DNA of 64,000 bases from Paenibacillus sp. BSR1-1 (lineage in GTDB: Bacteria > Bacillota > Bacilli > Bacillales > Cytobacillaceae), in assembly GCF_030403775.1 (NCBI RefSeq), contig NZ_JAQMWQ010000024.1:28671-92670 (forward strand), given 5' to 3'. The notes beneath the pieces were generated by a model. The model had not been told where the DNA came from. It did not search any database and saw only the letters and a program-made list of their open reading frames with translations. Of this stretch, positions 49,941-58,214 are shown in pieces (the first letter of the stretch is position 1; every line of letters begins with the position of its first letter). The translations under genes and the position numbers were made by a program.

Positions 49941-50185
49941 GTCCCTCATAACACAGACATAGTAGTCGCGTTATGAGGGACGTAAAGGAACGTGGTGCCA
50001 CCCTCTTTTGCTGCAAAAATAGCTGCAGCCTCGAAAAAATGTAACGGTTTTCACCGGGCTAGCCTACTAATACTTTCAGCAGCCAGTTCAGAAGGGCTGG
50101 GCCGTTTAAGAAAAAGCACCGGTTCACAGCAGCCACCGGCTCTCTGAAGCCATTTCTTAATGCCGTCTTCATCATCACATGTTAT
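49941..50185 (-). promoter_or_regulatory. T-box riboswitch leader of serA, probably serine-specific
   Basis: Read on the minus strand it has stem I with AGAGAGCCGGTGGCTGCTG, stem II/III, then the T-box core AGGGTGGCACCACG (near 49990-50005) and a terminator: GTCCCTCATAAC (49941-49952) pairs with GTTATGAGGGAC (49970-49981), with TTTTT following. The interior-loop strand CCAGCCC offers AGC, a serine codon, as specifier. Uncharged tRNA-Ser would stabilise the antiterminator and raise serA expression. Confidence 0.92.
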
Positions 50186-50377
50186 ATTTAGAATTAAGAG
50201 AAATTTCAAAATTTAAATTGAATATAGGGATTATTCTACAACCATACATTCAGAATTGTAAAGGGATAAAGTAGAAAAAATTCATTTTTATTTGATGAAA
50301 AATTTTACTTAAAAAAAGGAATTCAGTAATGGCGCAGTAGTAAGCGATTACACGTTGATTTAGGGAAAATAAATCTA

Positions 50378-50406
50378 TTGTAAAAAAATAAAGAGAGTCA
50401 TATAAT
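50378..50406 (+). promoter_or_regulatory. Sigma-A promoter of the threonine operon
   Basis: TTGTAA (50378-50383), 17-bp spacer, TATAAT (50401-50406), 57 bp upstream of the hom start. Confidence 0.75.
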
Positions 50407-50463
50407 GTCTACAATACAAATACATTTGTGCGCGACATAAGGACACGAACTGGAGGGGAAATC

Positions 50464-51756
50464 ATGAAAGCAATATCGATTGGATTATTAGGCTTAGGCA
50501 CTGTTGGGTGTGGTGTCGTGCAAATCATAAAAAATCATCAGGATAAGTTAATGCATCAGGTGGGTTGTCCGGTTGTCATCAAAAAAATCCTCGTACAGGA
50601 CGTACATAAAGCGAGATCCGTAGAAGTTGATGCAAGTCTTTTAACTTCAAACGCTGCCGATATACTTAATGATAATGAAATTGATGTGGTCATTGAGGTA
50701 ATGGGGGGCGTGCAGGATACAAAAGATCATCTCATTAGTGCGCTCCGTCAAGGAAAGCATGTGGTGACGGCCAATAAGGATTTGATGGCATTGCATGGAT
50801 CAGAGTTATTAACCGTGGCTTCTGAACATGGATGTGATTTATTTTACGAAGCAAGCGTTGCCGGCGGTATTCCAATCTTAAGAGGCTTAGTTGACGGGCT
50901 TGCTTCAGATCGTATTACCCAAATGATGGGAATTGTTAATGGGACAACTAATTATATATTAACCAAAATGAGCACTGAAGGAAGGTCATATGAAGAGGTA
51001 CTAAAAGAAGCACAGGATCTTGGCTTTGCCGAAGCGGATCCAACCTCTGATGTTGAAGGCCTAGATGCTGCCCGCAAAATGACTATTCTGGCTACACTTG
51101 GTTTTTCGATGCATATTGATTTAGAAGATGTTAAAGTGAGCGGTATTTCAAACATTACCGAAGAAGATTTGCGTTATGGACAACAATTGGGCTATACGAT
51201 GAAGTTGATTGGTTATGCCCATCGGGAAGGTGAAAAAGTAGAGGTCAGTGTAGCCCCGACCTTCTTGTCTAATAATCACCCGCTCGCATCTGTTCAAAAC
51301 GAATACAATGCTGTATATGTTTACGGGGAAGCAGTTGGAGAAACGATGTTTTATGGCCCTGGAGCGGGAAGCCTGCCAACTGCAACAGCTGTTGTCTCAG
51401 ACCTTGTCGGCGTCATTAAAAACCTGAGACTCGGAGTAAATGGAAAAAGTGCTGTGACTCCGCAATACGCTAAGCTCTTAAAGGATGATGGTGAAAAGTA
51501 TTCTAAATATTTCTTACGAATTCATGTACAAGATGAGGTTGGTGTGTTTGCTGATATTACCTCTGTGTTTGCTAAACATGGAGTCAGCTTCGAAAAAATA
51601 CTTCAGCTGCCAATTAAGAAAAATGAAACATCAGAAATTGTCCTAGTGACACACCATGCTTCATTAACAAATTATGATAAAATTTTACAAGAGTTATATG
51701 ATATACAAGCGGTGAAGGAAGTAAAAAGTGCATATCGGGTGGTGCGAAAATCGTGA
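50464..51756 (+). CDS. hom: Homoserine dehydrogenase
   Basis: A 430-aa enzyme reducing aspartate semialdehyde to homoserine. The NAD(P) motif is GLLGLGTVGCGVV, the signature GIVNGTTNYIL, and the catalytic Lys is in DVEGLDAARKM. A C-terminal ACT domain (about 345-425) suits threonine feedback. ATG 50464 is 7 nt after GGAGGGG. First gene of hom-thrC-thrB. Confidence 0.96.
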   Translation: MKAISIGLLGLGTVGCGVVQIIKNHQDKLMHQVGCPVVIKKILVQDVHKARSVEVDASLLTSNAADILNDNEIDVVIEVMGGVQDTKDHLISALRQGKHVVTANKDLMALHGSELLTVASEHGCDLFYEASVAGGIPILRGLVDGLASDRITQMMGIVNGTTNYILTKMSTEGRSYEEVLKEAQDLGFAEADPTSDVEGLDAARKMTILATLGFSMHIDLEDVKVSGISNITEEDLRYGQQLGYTMKLIGYAHREGEKVEVSVAPTFLSNNHPLASVQNEYNAVYVYGEAVGETMFYGPGAGSLPTATAVVSDLVGVIKNLRLGVNGKSAVTPQYAKLLKDDGEKYSKYFLRIHVQDEVGVFADITSVFAKHGVSFEKILQLPIKKNETSEIVLVTHHASLTNYDKILQELYDIQAVKEVKSAYRVVRKS

Positions 51757-52826
51757 TGAGATGGCCAGGATTATTAGAAGCATATAAAGAATATTTACCA
51801 ATTAACAATGAAACTCCTAAATTAACTTTACATGAAGGAAATACGCCATTAATCAAGCTTGAACGTCTTTCACAGGAATGGAATGTTGAGCTTTATGTGA
51901 AATTTGAAGGTGCAAATCCAACAGGATCTTTTAAGGACCGCGGGATGGTAATGGCAGTCGCCAAAGCGGTAGAGGAAGGAAGCAAAACAATCATTTGTGC
52001 TTCAACGGGGAATACATCTGCTGCTGCAGCGGCTTATGCTGCCCGTGCAGGCTTAAAATGTATCATCGTGATTCCTGAAGGGAAAATTGCGATGGGCAAG
52101 CTGGCACAAGCCATGATGTATGGAGCAGAGATTATCTCCATAGAAGGGAATTTCGACCAGGCGCTGCAAATGGTTCGCAATATTAGTGAGGAAGAACCGA
52201 TAACACTCGTTAATTCAGTCAATCCTTTTAGGCTTGAAGGGCAAAAGACAGCAGCCTTTGAGGTTTGCGACCAGCTTGGCTTTGCGCCGGATATTTTAGC
52301 AATTCCAGTTGGAAATGCCGGTAATATTAGTGCTTACTGGAAAGGATTTAAGGAATTTGCGGACAAGAAGGGGACAGGATTGCCGCGAATGTTTGGTTTT
52401 GAAGCGTCAGGTGCTGCTGCACTTGTACACAACCGCGTGTTTGAAAATCCTGAAACGATTGCAACCGCGATTCGGATTGGAAATCCGGCGAGCTGGGATT
52501 TAGCCGTTTCTGCTGTTCAGGAATCTGACGGAATTTTTGATGAAGTCAGTGATGAAGAAATTTTAGCTGCTTATAAAAAATTGGCTTCTTCTGAAGGGGT
52601 TTTTGTCGAACCTGCTTCAGCTGCTTCCCTTGCCGGAGTGTATAAAAGCATCCAACAAGGAAAAATCGCGGGAGGAACAAAAATTGTTGCTGTTGTGACA
52701 GGAAATGGCTTGAAGGATCCTGACACAGCCATTAAAACTAGTCTCATTAAACCGGTACAGCTGCCAAATGATGAAAAAGCCGTTACAGAGCATATTCGAG
52801 GGGTTGTTCTGAATGCCTCTAAATAA
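51753..52826 (+). CDS. thrC: Threonine synthase
   Basis: A 357-aa fold-type II PLP enzyme converting O-phosphohomoserine to threonine. The PLP lysine is in NPTGSFKDRGM, with ICASTGNTSAAAAAYA and the glycine-rich PVGNAGNISAYWKG. GTG 51753 (or ATG 51756) overlaps the hom stop, so translation is coupled. It is of the shorter Bacillus type. Confidence 0.96.
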   Translation: MMRWPGLLEAYKEYLPINNETPKLTLHEGNTPLIKLERLSQEWNVELYVKFEGANPTGSFKDRGMVMAVAKAVEEGSKTIICASTGNTSAAAAAYAARAGLKCIIVIPEGKIAMGKLAQAMMYGAEIISIEGNFDQALQMVRNISEEEPITLVNSVNPFRLEGQKTAAFEVCDQLGFAPDILAIPVGNAGNISAYWKGFKEFADKKGTGLPRMFGFEASGAAALVHNRVFENPETIATAIRIGNPASWDLAVSAVQESDGIFDEVSDEEILAAYKKLASSEGVFVEPASAASLAGVYKSIQQGKIAGGTKIVAVVTGNGLKDPDTAIKTSLIKPVQLPNDEKAVTEHIRGVVLNASK

Positions 52827-53730
52827 TCGATTTATTATCGAGGTTCCGGCAAGCACCGCCAATCTTGGGCCCGGCTTTGATTCTATTGGCTTGGCACTTG
52901 ACTTATATTTAACATTAGAAGTGGAAGGCAGCAGTCGCTGGGAATTCTATTCTACATCAGATGAATTGAAGCAGTTTCCGAATGATGAACAGCATTTTAT
53001 CGGCCAAGTAGCTATTAATACGGCTGAGAAATATGGGAAGGTTTTGTCACCATGTAAGGTAACAATCAAAAGCGAGATTCCATTAGCTCGAGGATTAGGC
53101 TCAAGCGCATCAGCTATCGTTGCCGGAATTGAGCTTGCCGACCGTATTGGTGAATTAGGTTTAACGAAACAGGAAAAGCTTCTCATTTCTACAGAAATGG
53201 AGGGGCATCCGGATAATGTTGGTGCATCCATTTATGGTGGGCTTGTTATTGGCTGCTATCAAAAAAATGAAGTGGACATCCTAAACTTTGCAAACTTATC
53301 TTTTGAAGTGGTAGTGGCAGTTCCGCAAGAGATCTTATTGACAAAGGATTCACGAGATGTTCTTCCGGAAGCTTTTTCACGGCAGGAGGCAATAGAAGCC
53401 TCATCGACGGCAAATCTATTGGTCGCGGCACTTTTAAGTCAAAACTGGGAAGTAGCGGGAAAAATGATGGAGCAGGATCTCTTCCATCAGCCATATCGCA
53501 AACCGCTGATCTCCTTTTATGAAGAAGTAGAACAAGTGGCAAAATCCAATGGGGCTTTTGGGGTGGCACTAAGCGGCGCCGGTCCGTCAGTCATATGCTT
53601 CACTGAAAAAGGACAAGGCAAATTGCTGTCTCAAGTTTTACAAAGTGAATTTACAGAAATGACAGTGAAGCACCTAAATGTCGATAATGACGGAAGCATT
53701 ATCAAAGAAGTTGAAAAGTTTGTCAGATAA
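52813..53730 (+). CDS. thrB: Homoserine kinase
   Basis: A 305-aa GHMP-family kinase making O-phosphohomoserine for ThrC. Motif 1 is VPASTANLGPGFDSIG, the ATP loop is PLARGLGSSASAIVAG and motif 3 is GVALSGAGPSVI. ATG 52813 overlaps thrC by 14 bp. Last gene of the threonine operon. Confidence 0.96.
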   Translation: MPLNNRFIIEVPASTANLGPGFDSIGLALDLYLTLEVEGSSRWEFYSTSDELKQFPNDEQHFIGQVAINTAEKYGKVLSPCKVTIKSEIPLARGLGSSASAIVAGIELADRIGELGLTKQEKLLISTEMEGHPDNVGASIYGGLVIGCYQKNEVDILNFANLSFEVVVAVPQEILLTKDSRDVLPEAFSRQEAIEASSTANLLVAALLSQNWEVAGKMMEQDLFHQPYRKPLISFYEEVEQVAKSNGAFGVALSGAGPSVICFTEKGQGKLLSQVLQSEFTEMTVKHLNVDNDGSIIKEVEKFVR

Positions 53731-53742
53731 ATTATTGAAAAA

Positions 53743-53806
53743 GAAGGGCAGTCTTCCGCTGCCCTTCAGATTGTCGAGAAAGGGTATTTTCTCGGCAATT
53801 TTTTTA
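53743..53806 (+). terminator. Double terminator after thrB
   Basis: A first hairpin, GAAGGGCAG (53743-53751) with CTGCCCTTC (53759-53767), is followed by a second, ATTGTCGAGAAA (53770-53781) with TTTCTCGGCAAT (53788-53799), and a T8 tract. Confidence 0.85.
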
Positions 53807-53823
53807 TGAATTGATTGTCTCTG

Positions 53824-53952
53824 CTACCTGGCCTGTTGATTTCCGCGGGGAGGTCCTGGAGCCTCCTCGGCGCTTTGGCGCCTGCGGGGTCTCCAGTGAC
53901 CTCTATATCCCGCAGGAGTCGGTGCCCTCCGCTCCAATCAACAGGGAGGTAG
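53824..53952. repeat. GC-rich palindromic repeat, copy 1
   Basis: 129 bp far richer in GC than its surroundings, bounded by CTACCTGGCCTGTTGATT and AATCAACAGGGAGGTAG, which form an imperfect terminal inverted repeat. The reverse complement starts TGTTGATTGGAGCGGA, the same as copy 2. It contains paired CCTGCGGG/CCCGCAGG and GGCGCC-type stems. No open frame or transposase is present. Confidence 0.8.
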
Positions 53953-54120
53953 AACAAAGTTATAGCAACACACATTTTCCATCCTAGCTAAATGCGTTCG
54001 CTTCCACTCTTCATCTTTATATGATAGTAGCAAAGCTCGAGCAGTTCTTTGAGTCTGCCAAGCTGCACTCAATTTTTACCTTTCAAAAATTTATAAAACA
54101 TTTTTCCTAATTAAATACAC

Positions 54121-54210
54121 TCTGTTGATTGGAGCGGAAGGCGCGAAGCGACGAGGAGGCTTCCCGGCACGCCCGCGGAAAGCGAAACGCCTGGAGCGCA
54201 AATCAACAGA
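54121..54210. repeat. GC-rich palindromic repeat, copy 2
   Basis: 90 bp with perfect 10-bp ends TCTGTTGATT (54121-54130) and AATCAACAGA (54201-54210). It shares TGTTGATTGGAGCGGA and GCGCCTCC/GAGGAGGC-like parts with copy 1, in the opposite orientation, but keeps a GCGAAACGCCTGGAGCGC segment and lacks the central part. It resembles a repeat I recall as common between genes in Bacillus relatives. Confidence 0.8.
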
Positions 54211-54272
54211 CTTGTAGCTGTCGAAAAACTTTCAGTAGCCTTTTATTTCATTCATTTTCTTTAATAATTTTG

Positions 54273-54300
54273 AAGGGCAGCCATTAGCGCTGCCCTTTTT
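54273..54300. terminator. Hairpin at the 3' end of the GGDEF/EAL gene
   Basis: AAGGGCAGC (54273-54281) pairs with GCTGCCCTT (54289-54297), followed by TTT on the plus strand. The stop codon of the minus-strand gene lies in the loop. Confidence 0.55.
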
Positions 54301-56818
54301 CCTTACTATCAAGAAATTCCTCAAAATCCTCTTTTCTTAATGGCTTACTAAATAAATAGCCTTGCATTTGCACACAATTTTTCGAAAGTAAAAATTCCTT
54401 TTGATACTCTTGTTCAACCCCTTCTGCAATGACATTTAAATGAAGACTGCGGGCAAGGTTGATAACCGCTTCAGCTATTTCTGAATTACCCCAATCCTCC
54501 TTGATGTCTTGTATGAAGGATTTATCAATTTTCAAAGTATTGATTGGTAAATTCCTCAAGTAATTTAATGAAGAATACCCTGTGCCAAAATCATCAATCG
54601 AAATAGATATTCCAGCATCCTGAAGGGAGTGGAGCGATTCAACAATGTCCGAAGAATTATTGAGGAGAATACTTTCCGTTATCTCAATCTCAAAATTTTC
54701 TGGACCTAATTTCGTTTCATTCAATATTTCTTTCACTTGCTTAACCATGTTGCATGGTTCCTGGAACTGTCGTCCCGAAAAATTTACCGATATCGATAAA
54801 GGGATGGAACGATTTTTGTTCCAATGACTCATTTGCCCACAGGCCATTTTCATCACTAATTCCCATAAGGGCTGGATTAGCCCGGTTTCTTCGGCAATCG
54901 GGATAAATAATTCGGGAGACACGAATCCTAATTCTTCATCCGTCCAACGGAGCAGTGCCTCTGCACCAAAAAGCGTGTCAGATTCAGCATTTATCTTTGG
55001 TTGATAATAAACTTCAATTTTTTCATTTTCAATCGCTTTTCTTAAGCGGGCTTCAAGACGAGGTCTTTCAATATTGGAGTTCATTAATTGCTCAGAGTAA
55101 ACAGTTAAGCGGTTGCCTCCCATTTTTTTCGCAGAATACATAGCCAAGTCTGCATAAATAACAAGAGTGTCAAAGTTTTCAGTTTGTTCCGGGTATAAAC
55201 TAATTCCACAGCTGGCACCCAGGTAGATCTCGTTGCCATCTATAGAATATGGTTTTTTTAAACTCGAAATAACTCTTTCGGCTGCTGCTTTGGTTTCTTG
55301 CAAATCATAATTAACCAATAAAATTATAAATTCGTCGCCGCCTTGACGAGTAATGATGTTCCTGTCTTGATCAGGCAGGCATTGCTTAATTCGTTCAGCG
55401 ACAATTTTCAGTAATTCATCACCTTTATTATGACCAAATGAATCATTGACTTGTTTGAACCGATCCATATCGATAAACAAAACAGATAAAGTTCTCCCTT
55501 TATCATTTGAATCAATAATATGTTTAATTTTTTCTTGGAAATATCTCCGGTTAAGCAATCCAGTTAGTGGGTCATGATAGGCCTGAAATTCGATAAGTTC
55601 CTTACTTCGTTTTAAGTCATCTACATAGCTGCGCAAATGGTTTGATAAAGCATTGACATTTTCTGTGAGAAGGCCTAATTCATCTTTTCGATTTAAGTGC
55701 AGGTGCTTGCCGAAGTTTCCTTGTGCAATTTCATTCACCTGCTCAACAATATAGCCAATTGGCTGTGTGATTGAACGTGAAAAAATAAAGCTAATAATTA
55801 ATACGATGATCATAATGGCAATGGAAAGAAGAATATGTACTTTTAGCTCGTGGGCGAGTTCCTTTTGAATGAGCCCATAATCATACACAAGCTCGATGAC
55901 AAATGGATCTTCATTAGTTGCAGGTAAAAACGTTTTCATGATGTTTTTGCCATTAATATGAGCCTTGTAGGATTGAACATCATTTGTTTTGATTGCTTTT
56001 TTGATATAATCCGAATCTGTTTTGATATTCGGATACTTGTAGTCCCCATACCAATAGGGTTCGGCGGAAATACGGGTATAGCTCTGTCCGTTTGAATGAA
56101 CAACCTCTTTCTTTTTTCCAAAATGTTTTGGATTAAGAACAATTAGCTCTAATATTCCCTGTTCACTCGTGAAATCTTTAATAATACTTTGGGGGCCAAA
56201 TCGGTTCTCGTATTCTAATACTTCATTGTCGCGAAAAAATGGATTAATTATATAATTCGTCGTCCCATCATAATAATAGCCCCATTTATCAATATGTTCT
56301 GGATTGGAATCAGCAATTTCAATCGGACCTGACCAATAATTCGGTAAGGTAATTCCCTTATCAACCTTTACAGGGACTAACGAAAGAAGCTGTTGGAAAG
56401 CGTCATACCAGTAGCCCCATTCCTTAGTGGACATATTGATTTCTTCAGGGTCCGAAGAACGGACCCCGATAATATCATCAGGGGTTTTAGCTAACAAAGT
56501 AATATGGGATACACCAACATCCTTAGCCAATTTCGTCAGCTGGTCATTTGTAATATCTTGATATCTAGGCGGCAGTTTTGCTTTTATGGCCAATGAGGCC
56601 ATACGCAAGTCCCTTCCGAGAATGTCCTCTACATATAAAGAACCTCTTTTTGTATTTTTTACCTGAAAGGAAACTTCCTTTGTAATCATCGAAATTTCCC
56701 GCTCGTTATAATTTAGCAGTTGATTTTTAGAGCGGAAAAAATGGAATACATTATTAGTTAACAATATTAAAAAAACTAAAAGACAAAAAATAAGTGGAAG
56801 TTTCTTCTTGATAGACAA
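54284..56818 (-). CDS. Membrane GGDEF-EAL cyclic-di-GMP enzyme
   Basis: An 844-aa protein: N-terminal helix (about 8-28), a large extracytoplasmic sensor region (about 30-325, Tyr/Trp-rich), second helix (about 328-352), HAMP (about 350-405), GGDEF domain (about 415-575) with intact RQGGDEF, and EAL domain (about 590-840) with GAEALLRW, ESILL, DDFGTGYSSL and EGVE. Both active sites look intact, so it may be bifunctional. The RxxD inhibitory site is absent (QDRN at that position). TTG 56818 follows GGGAG. It may tune motility and matrix production, relevant to the eps operon. Single gene. Confidence 0.92.
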   Translation of the reverse strand: MSIKKKLPLIFCLLVFLILLTNNVFHFFRSKNQLLNYNEREISMITKEVSFQVKNTKRGSLYVEDILGRDLRMASLAIKAKLPPRYQDITNDQLTKLAKDVGVSHITLLAKTPDDIIGVRSSDPEEINMSTKEWGYWYDAFQQLLSLVPVKVDKGITLPNYWSGPIEIADSNPEHIDKWGYYYDGTTNYIINPFFRDNEVLEYENRFGPQSIIKDFTSEQGILELIVLNPKHFGKKKEVVHSNGQSYTRISAEPYWYGDYKYPNIKTDSDYIKKAIKTNDVQSYKAHINGKNIMKTFLPATNEDPFVIELVYDYGLIQKELAHELKVHILLSIAIMIIVLIISFIFSRSITQPIGYIVEQVNEIAQGNFGKHLHLNRKDELGLLTENVNALSNHLRSYVDDLKRSKELIEFQAYHDPLTGLLNRRYFQEKIKHIIDSNDKGRTLSVLFIDMDRFKQVNDSFGHNKGDELLKIVAERIKQCLPDQDRNIITRQGGDEFIILLVNYDLQETKAAAERVISSLKKPYSIDGNEIYLGASCGISLYPEQTENFDTLVIYADLAMYSAKKMGGNRLTVYSEQLMNSNIERPRLEARLRKAIENEKIEVYYQPKINAESDTLFGAEALLRWTDEELGFVSPELFIPIAEETGLIQPLWELVMKMACGQMSHWNKNRSIPLSISVNFSGRQFQEPCNMVKQVKEILNETKLGPENFEIEITESILLNNSSDIVESLHSLQDAGISISIDDFGTGYSSLNYLRNLPINTLKIDKSFIQDIKEDWGNSEIAEAVINLARSLHLNVIAEGVEQEYQKEFLLSKNCVQMQGYLFSKPLRKEDFEEFLDSKEKGQR

Positions 56819-56836
56819 TGACGCAACACTCCCATA

Positions 56837-56881
56837 AGTATTTGCTCATCCTAATAGCAGGGGTGAGCAAATACTTTTTTG
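56837..56881 (+). terminator. Terminator-like hairpin in the leader of the GGDEF/EAL gene
   Basis: AGTATTTGCTCA (56837-56848) pairs perfectly with TGAGCAAATACT (56864-56875), followed by TTTTTT on the plus strand. No plus-strand gene precedes it; on the minus strand the same stem lies just before the GGDEF/EAL ribosome binding site. Confidence 0.5.
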
Positions 56882-56900
56882 ATATCCAGTTAAAAGGAGA

Positions 56901-57044
56901 CTAGCCTTTTAACCCGTGCAGCCATTCTTGATAGCATTCATCACAAAGTGCTTCATCTCGTTCAGTATTCTCTGAAAAAAACGAAACATAATGGAGCTGT
57001 TTTTCCACAATTTCCTCAGTGCAATAAAAACATTTTTCAGACAT
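56901..57044 (-). CDS. 47-residue CxxC/CxxC zinc-ribbon-like protein
   Basis: ATG 57044 is preceded by AAGGAGAGG and encodes 47 aa with two Cys pairs, CFYC at residues 5-8 and CDEC at about 36-39, spaced as in a small zinc ribbon. It ends at TAG 56901-56903. No family is recognised. The two pairs and the strong ribosome binding site argue that it is real. Confidence 0.65.
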   Translation of the reverse strand: MSEKCFYCTEEIVEKQLHYVSFFSENTERDEALCDECYQEWLHGLKG

Positions 57045-57193
57045 AGCAATCCTCTCCTTAAAAAATTATGATAGCTTAGTTTTTTCAGGGAGAAAGAGAT
57101 TTATTACATAAAAAAATCACCGCCTAAAAGGGGGGATATTGTGGCGGAATAGCGTAAAAATTAAGAAAATTATAGAGGGGAGGCCATATAAAA

Positions 57194-57307
57194 TTGAAGC
57201 TTCCAATCATTCATACAAAACTGCGCACTCCAGTTGTCAAGGATGACTATATTAGAAGGGCAAAGCTGACCCAGAAAATGAAAAAGATTCCAGAATATGA
57301 AAGGTGA
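57194..57307 (+). pseudogene. N-terminal remnant of a LuxR/MalT-type regulator
   Basis: A TTG-started 37-codon frame behind AGGGGAGG reads LPIIHTKLRTPVVKDDYIRR and then ends in TGA. It resembles the N-terminus of large MalT-like ATP-binding regulators (KLxPPxxxxxxVxRxxL). The body of the gene is gone. Confidence 0.55.
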
Positions 57308-57417
57308 ATCCAGGAGATATCATTACACATGTATTTCCGTTAGAACAAGCTAAGCATGGATATGAAGTCTTTGATACGAAAACAGAGGATTGCATTAAAT
57401 TGATATTAAAACCATAA
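57301..57417 (+). pseudogene. C-terminal remnant of a zinc alcohol dehydrogenase
   Basis: In another frame, KVNPGDIITHVFPLEQAKHG continues to YEVFDTKTEDCIKLILKP and TAA. This matches the last 38 residues of zinc-dependent alcohol dehydrogenases. It begins exactly where the regulator remnant ends, so a deletion seems to have joined two genes. Confidence 0.65.
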
Positions 57418-57420
57418 AAT

Positions 57421-57450
57421 TAGGAGTGATGGCATTGTCCATCACTCCTA
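57421..57450. terminator. Bidirectional terminator
   Basis: TAGGAGTGATGG (57421-57432) pairs perfectly with CCATCACTCCTA (57439-57450). It lies between the dehydrogenase remnant and the convergent hydrolase gene. Confidence 0.8.
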
Positions 57451-57453
57451 ATT

Positions 57454-58029
57454 TTAAACATTTAATACGATTTTTTCAGTCGTAAGACATTGCTCTAACA
57501 TCCATGGCCATTTCCCATGCCCCGAATGTGTATTAATGTGACCTGCATTAGGTATCGTGATCGAAGGAAGAGCTAGGTTTAAATAATTTTTTGCATCCTC
57601 CAAACTGCAATATGGATCATTGGAGGAATGGACAAATAAAGTTTCTTCCGACGCTGCCCGTAAATGTGTTTTATATAGAGGAACTGGATAAAAGGATGTT
57701 GCTTCTGGTAGTACGATGGCTGGTGAAGGTGGTGCCACAAGGATAACTTGGTCGGCGATCAGCTTGTTTTGATTTGCTGTGTAATGGAGCCATAGGATGC
57801 ATCCCAGGCTGTGGGTAATAACGGTAAGCCTATGATCTTTTGGTATCGTTTTTAATGCGGTATCTAATTCATCCAGCCACACCTGTAAATTGGGTGAATC
57901 AAAGTTTGAAAAGGTTGGATAGCAAACGTGAAAATTTCTTTGCGTTAATTCATGCGCTAACCAGCTCTGCCAATGATCAGGTCCGCTCCCGCCTAAACCG
58001 TGAAGGATTAAAAAGCTATGTTGATTCAT
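57454..58029 (-). CDS. RBBP9/YdeN-type serine hydrolase
   Basis: A 191-aa alpha/beta hydrolase. The nucleophile is in THSLGC, with an acid in SSNDPYC and the histidine in NAGHINTHSGHGKWP; the FLILHGLGGSGPDHWQSWL start is typical of the family. It is a cytoplasmic esterase of unknown substrate. ATG 58029 is preceded by AAAGGGG. Single gene divergent from the RNA helicase. Confidence 0.9.
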   Translation of the reverse strand: MNQHSFLILHGLGGSGPDHWQSWLAHELTQRNFHVCYPTFSNFDSPNLQVWLDELDTALKTIPKDHRLTVITHSLGCILWLHYTANQNKLIADQVILVAPPSPAIVLPEATSFYPVPLYKTHLRAASEETLFVHSSNDPYCSLEDAKNYLNLALPSITIPNAGHINTHSGHGKWPWMLEQCLTTEKIVLNV

Positions 58030-58214
58030 ACAAACACCCCTTTATGATTGAAAGTTTATTATTCCGATAGATTAAATTGGTTTTAATGAATTATACCTTC
58101 TTTATCATGGAATGACAATCAGTTTCTCCATAAAAGATTAAAAAGATATTTGCAATTGCCCTTATAAACAATCAATATTATAAGATATGTTCTTATAGAA
58201 AGCAGGGGTATGAA

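Noticed and set aside
53824..54210. Insertion sequence
   Set aside because: Terminal inverted repeats are present but there is no transposase frame; called a non-coding repeat instead.
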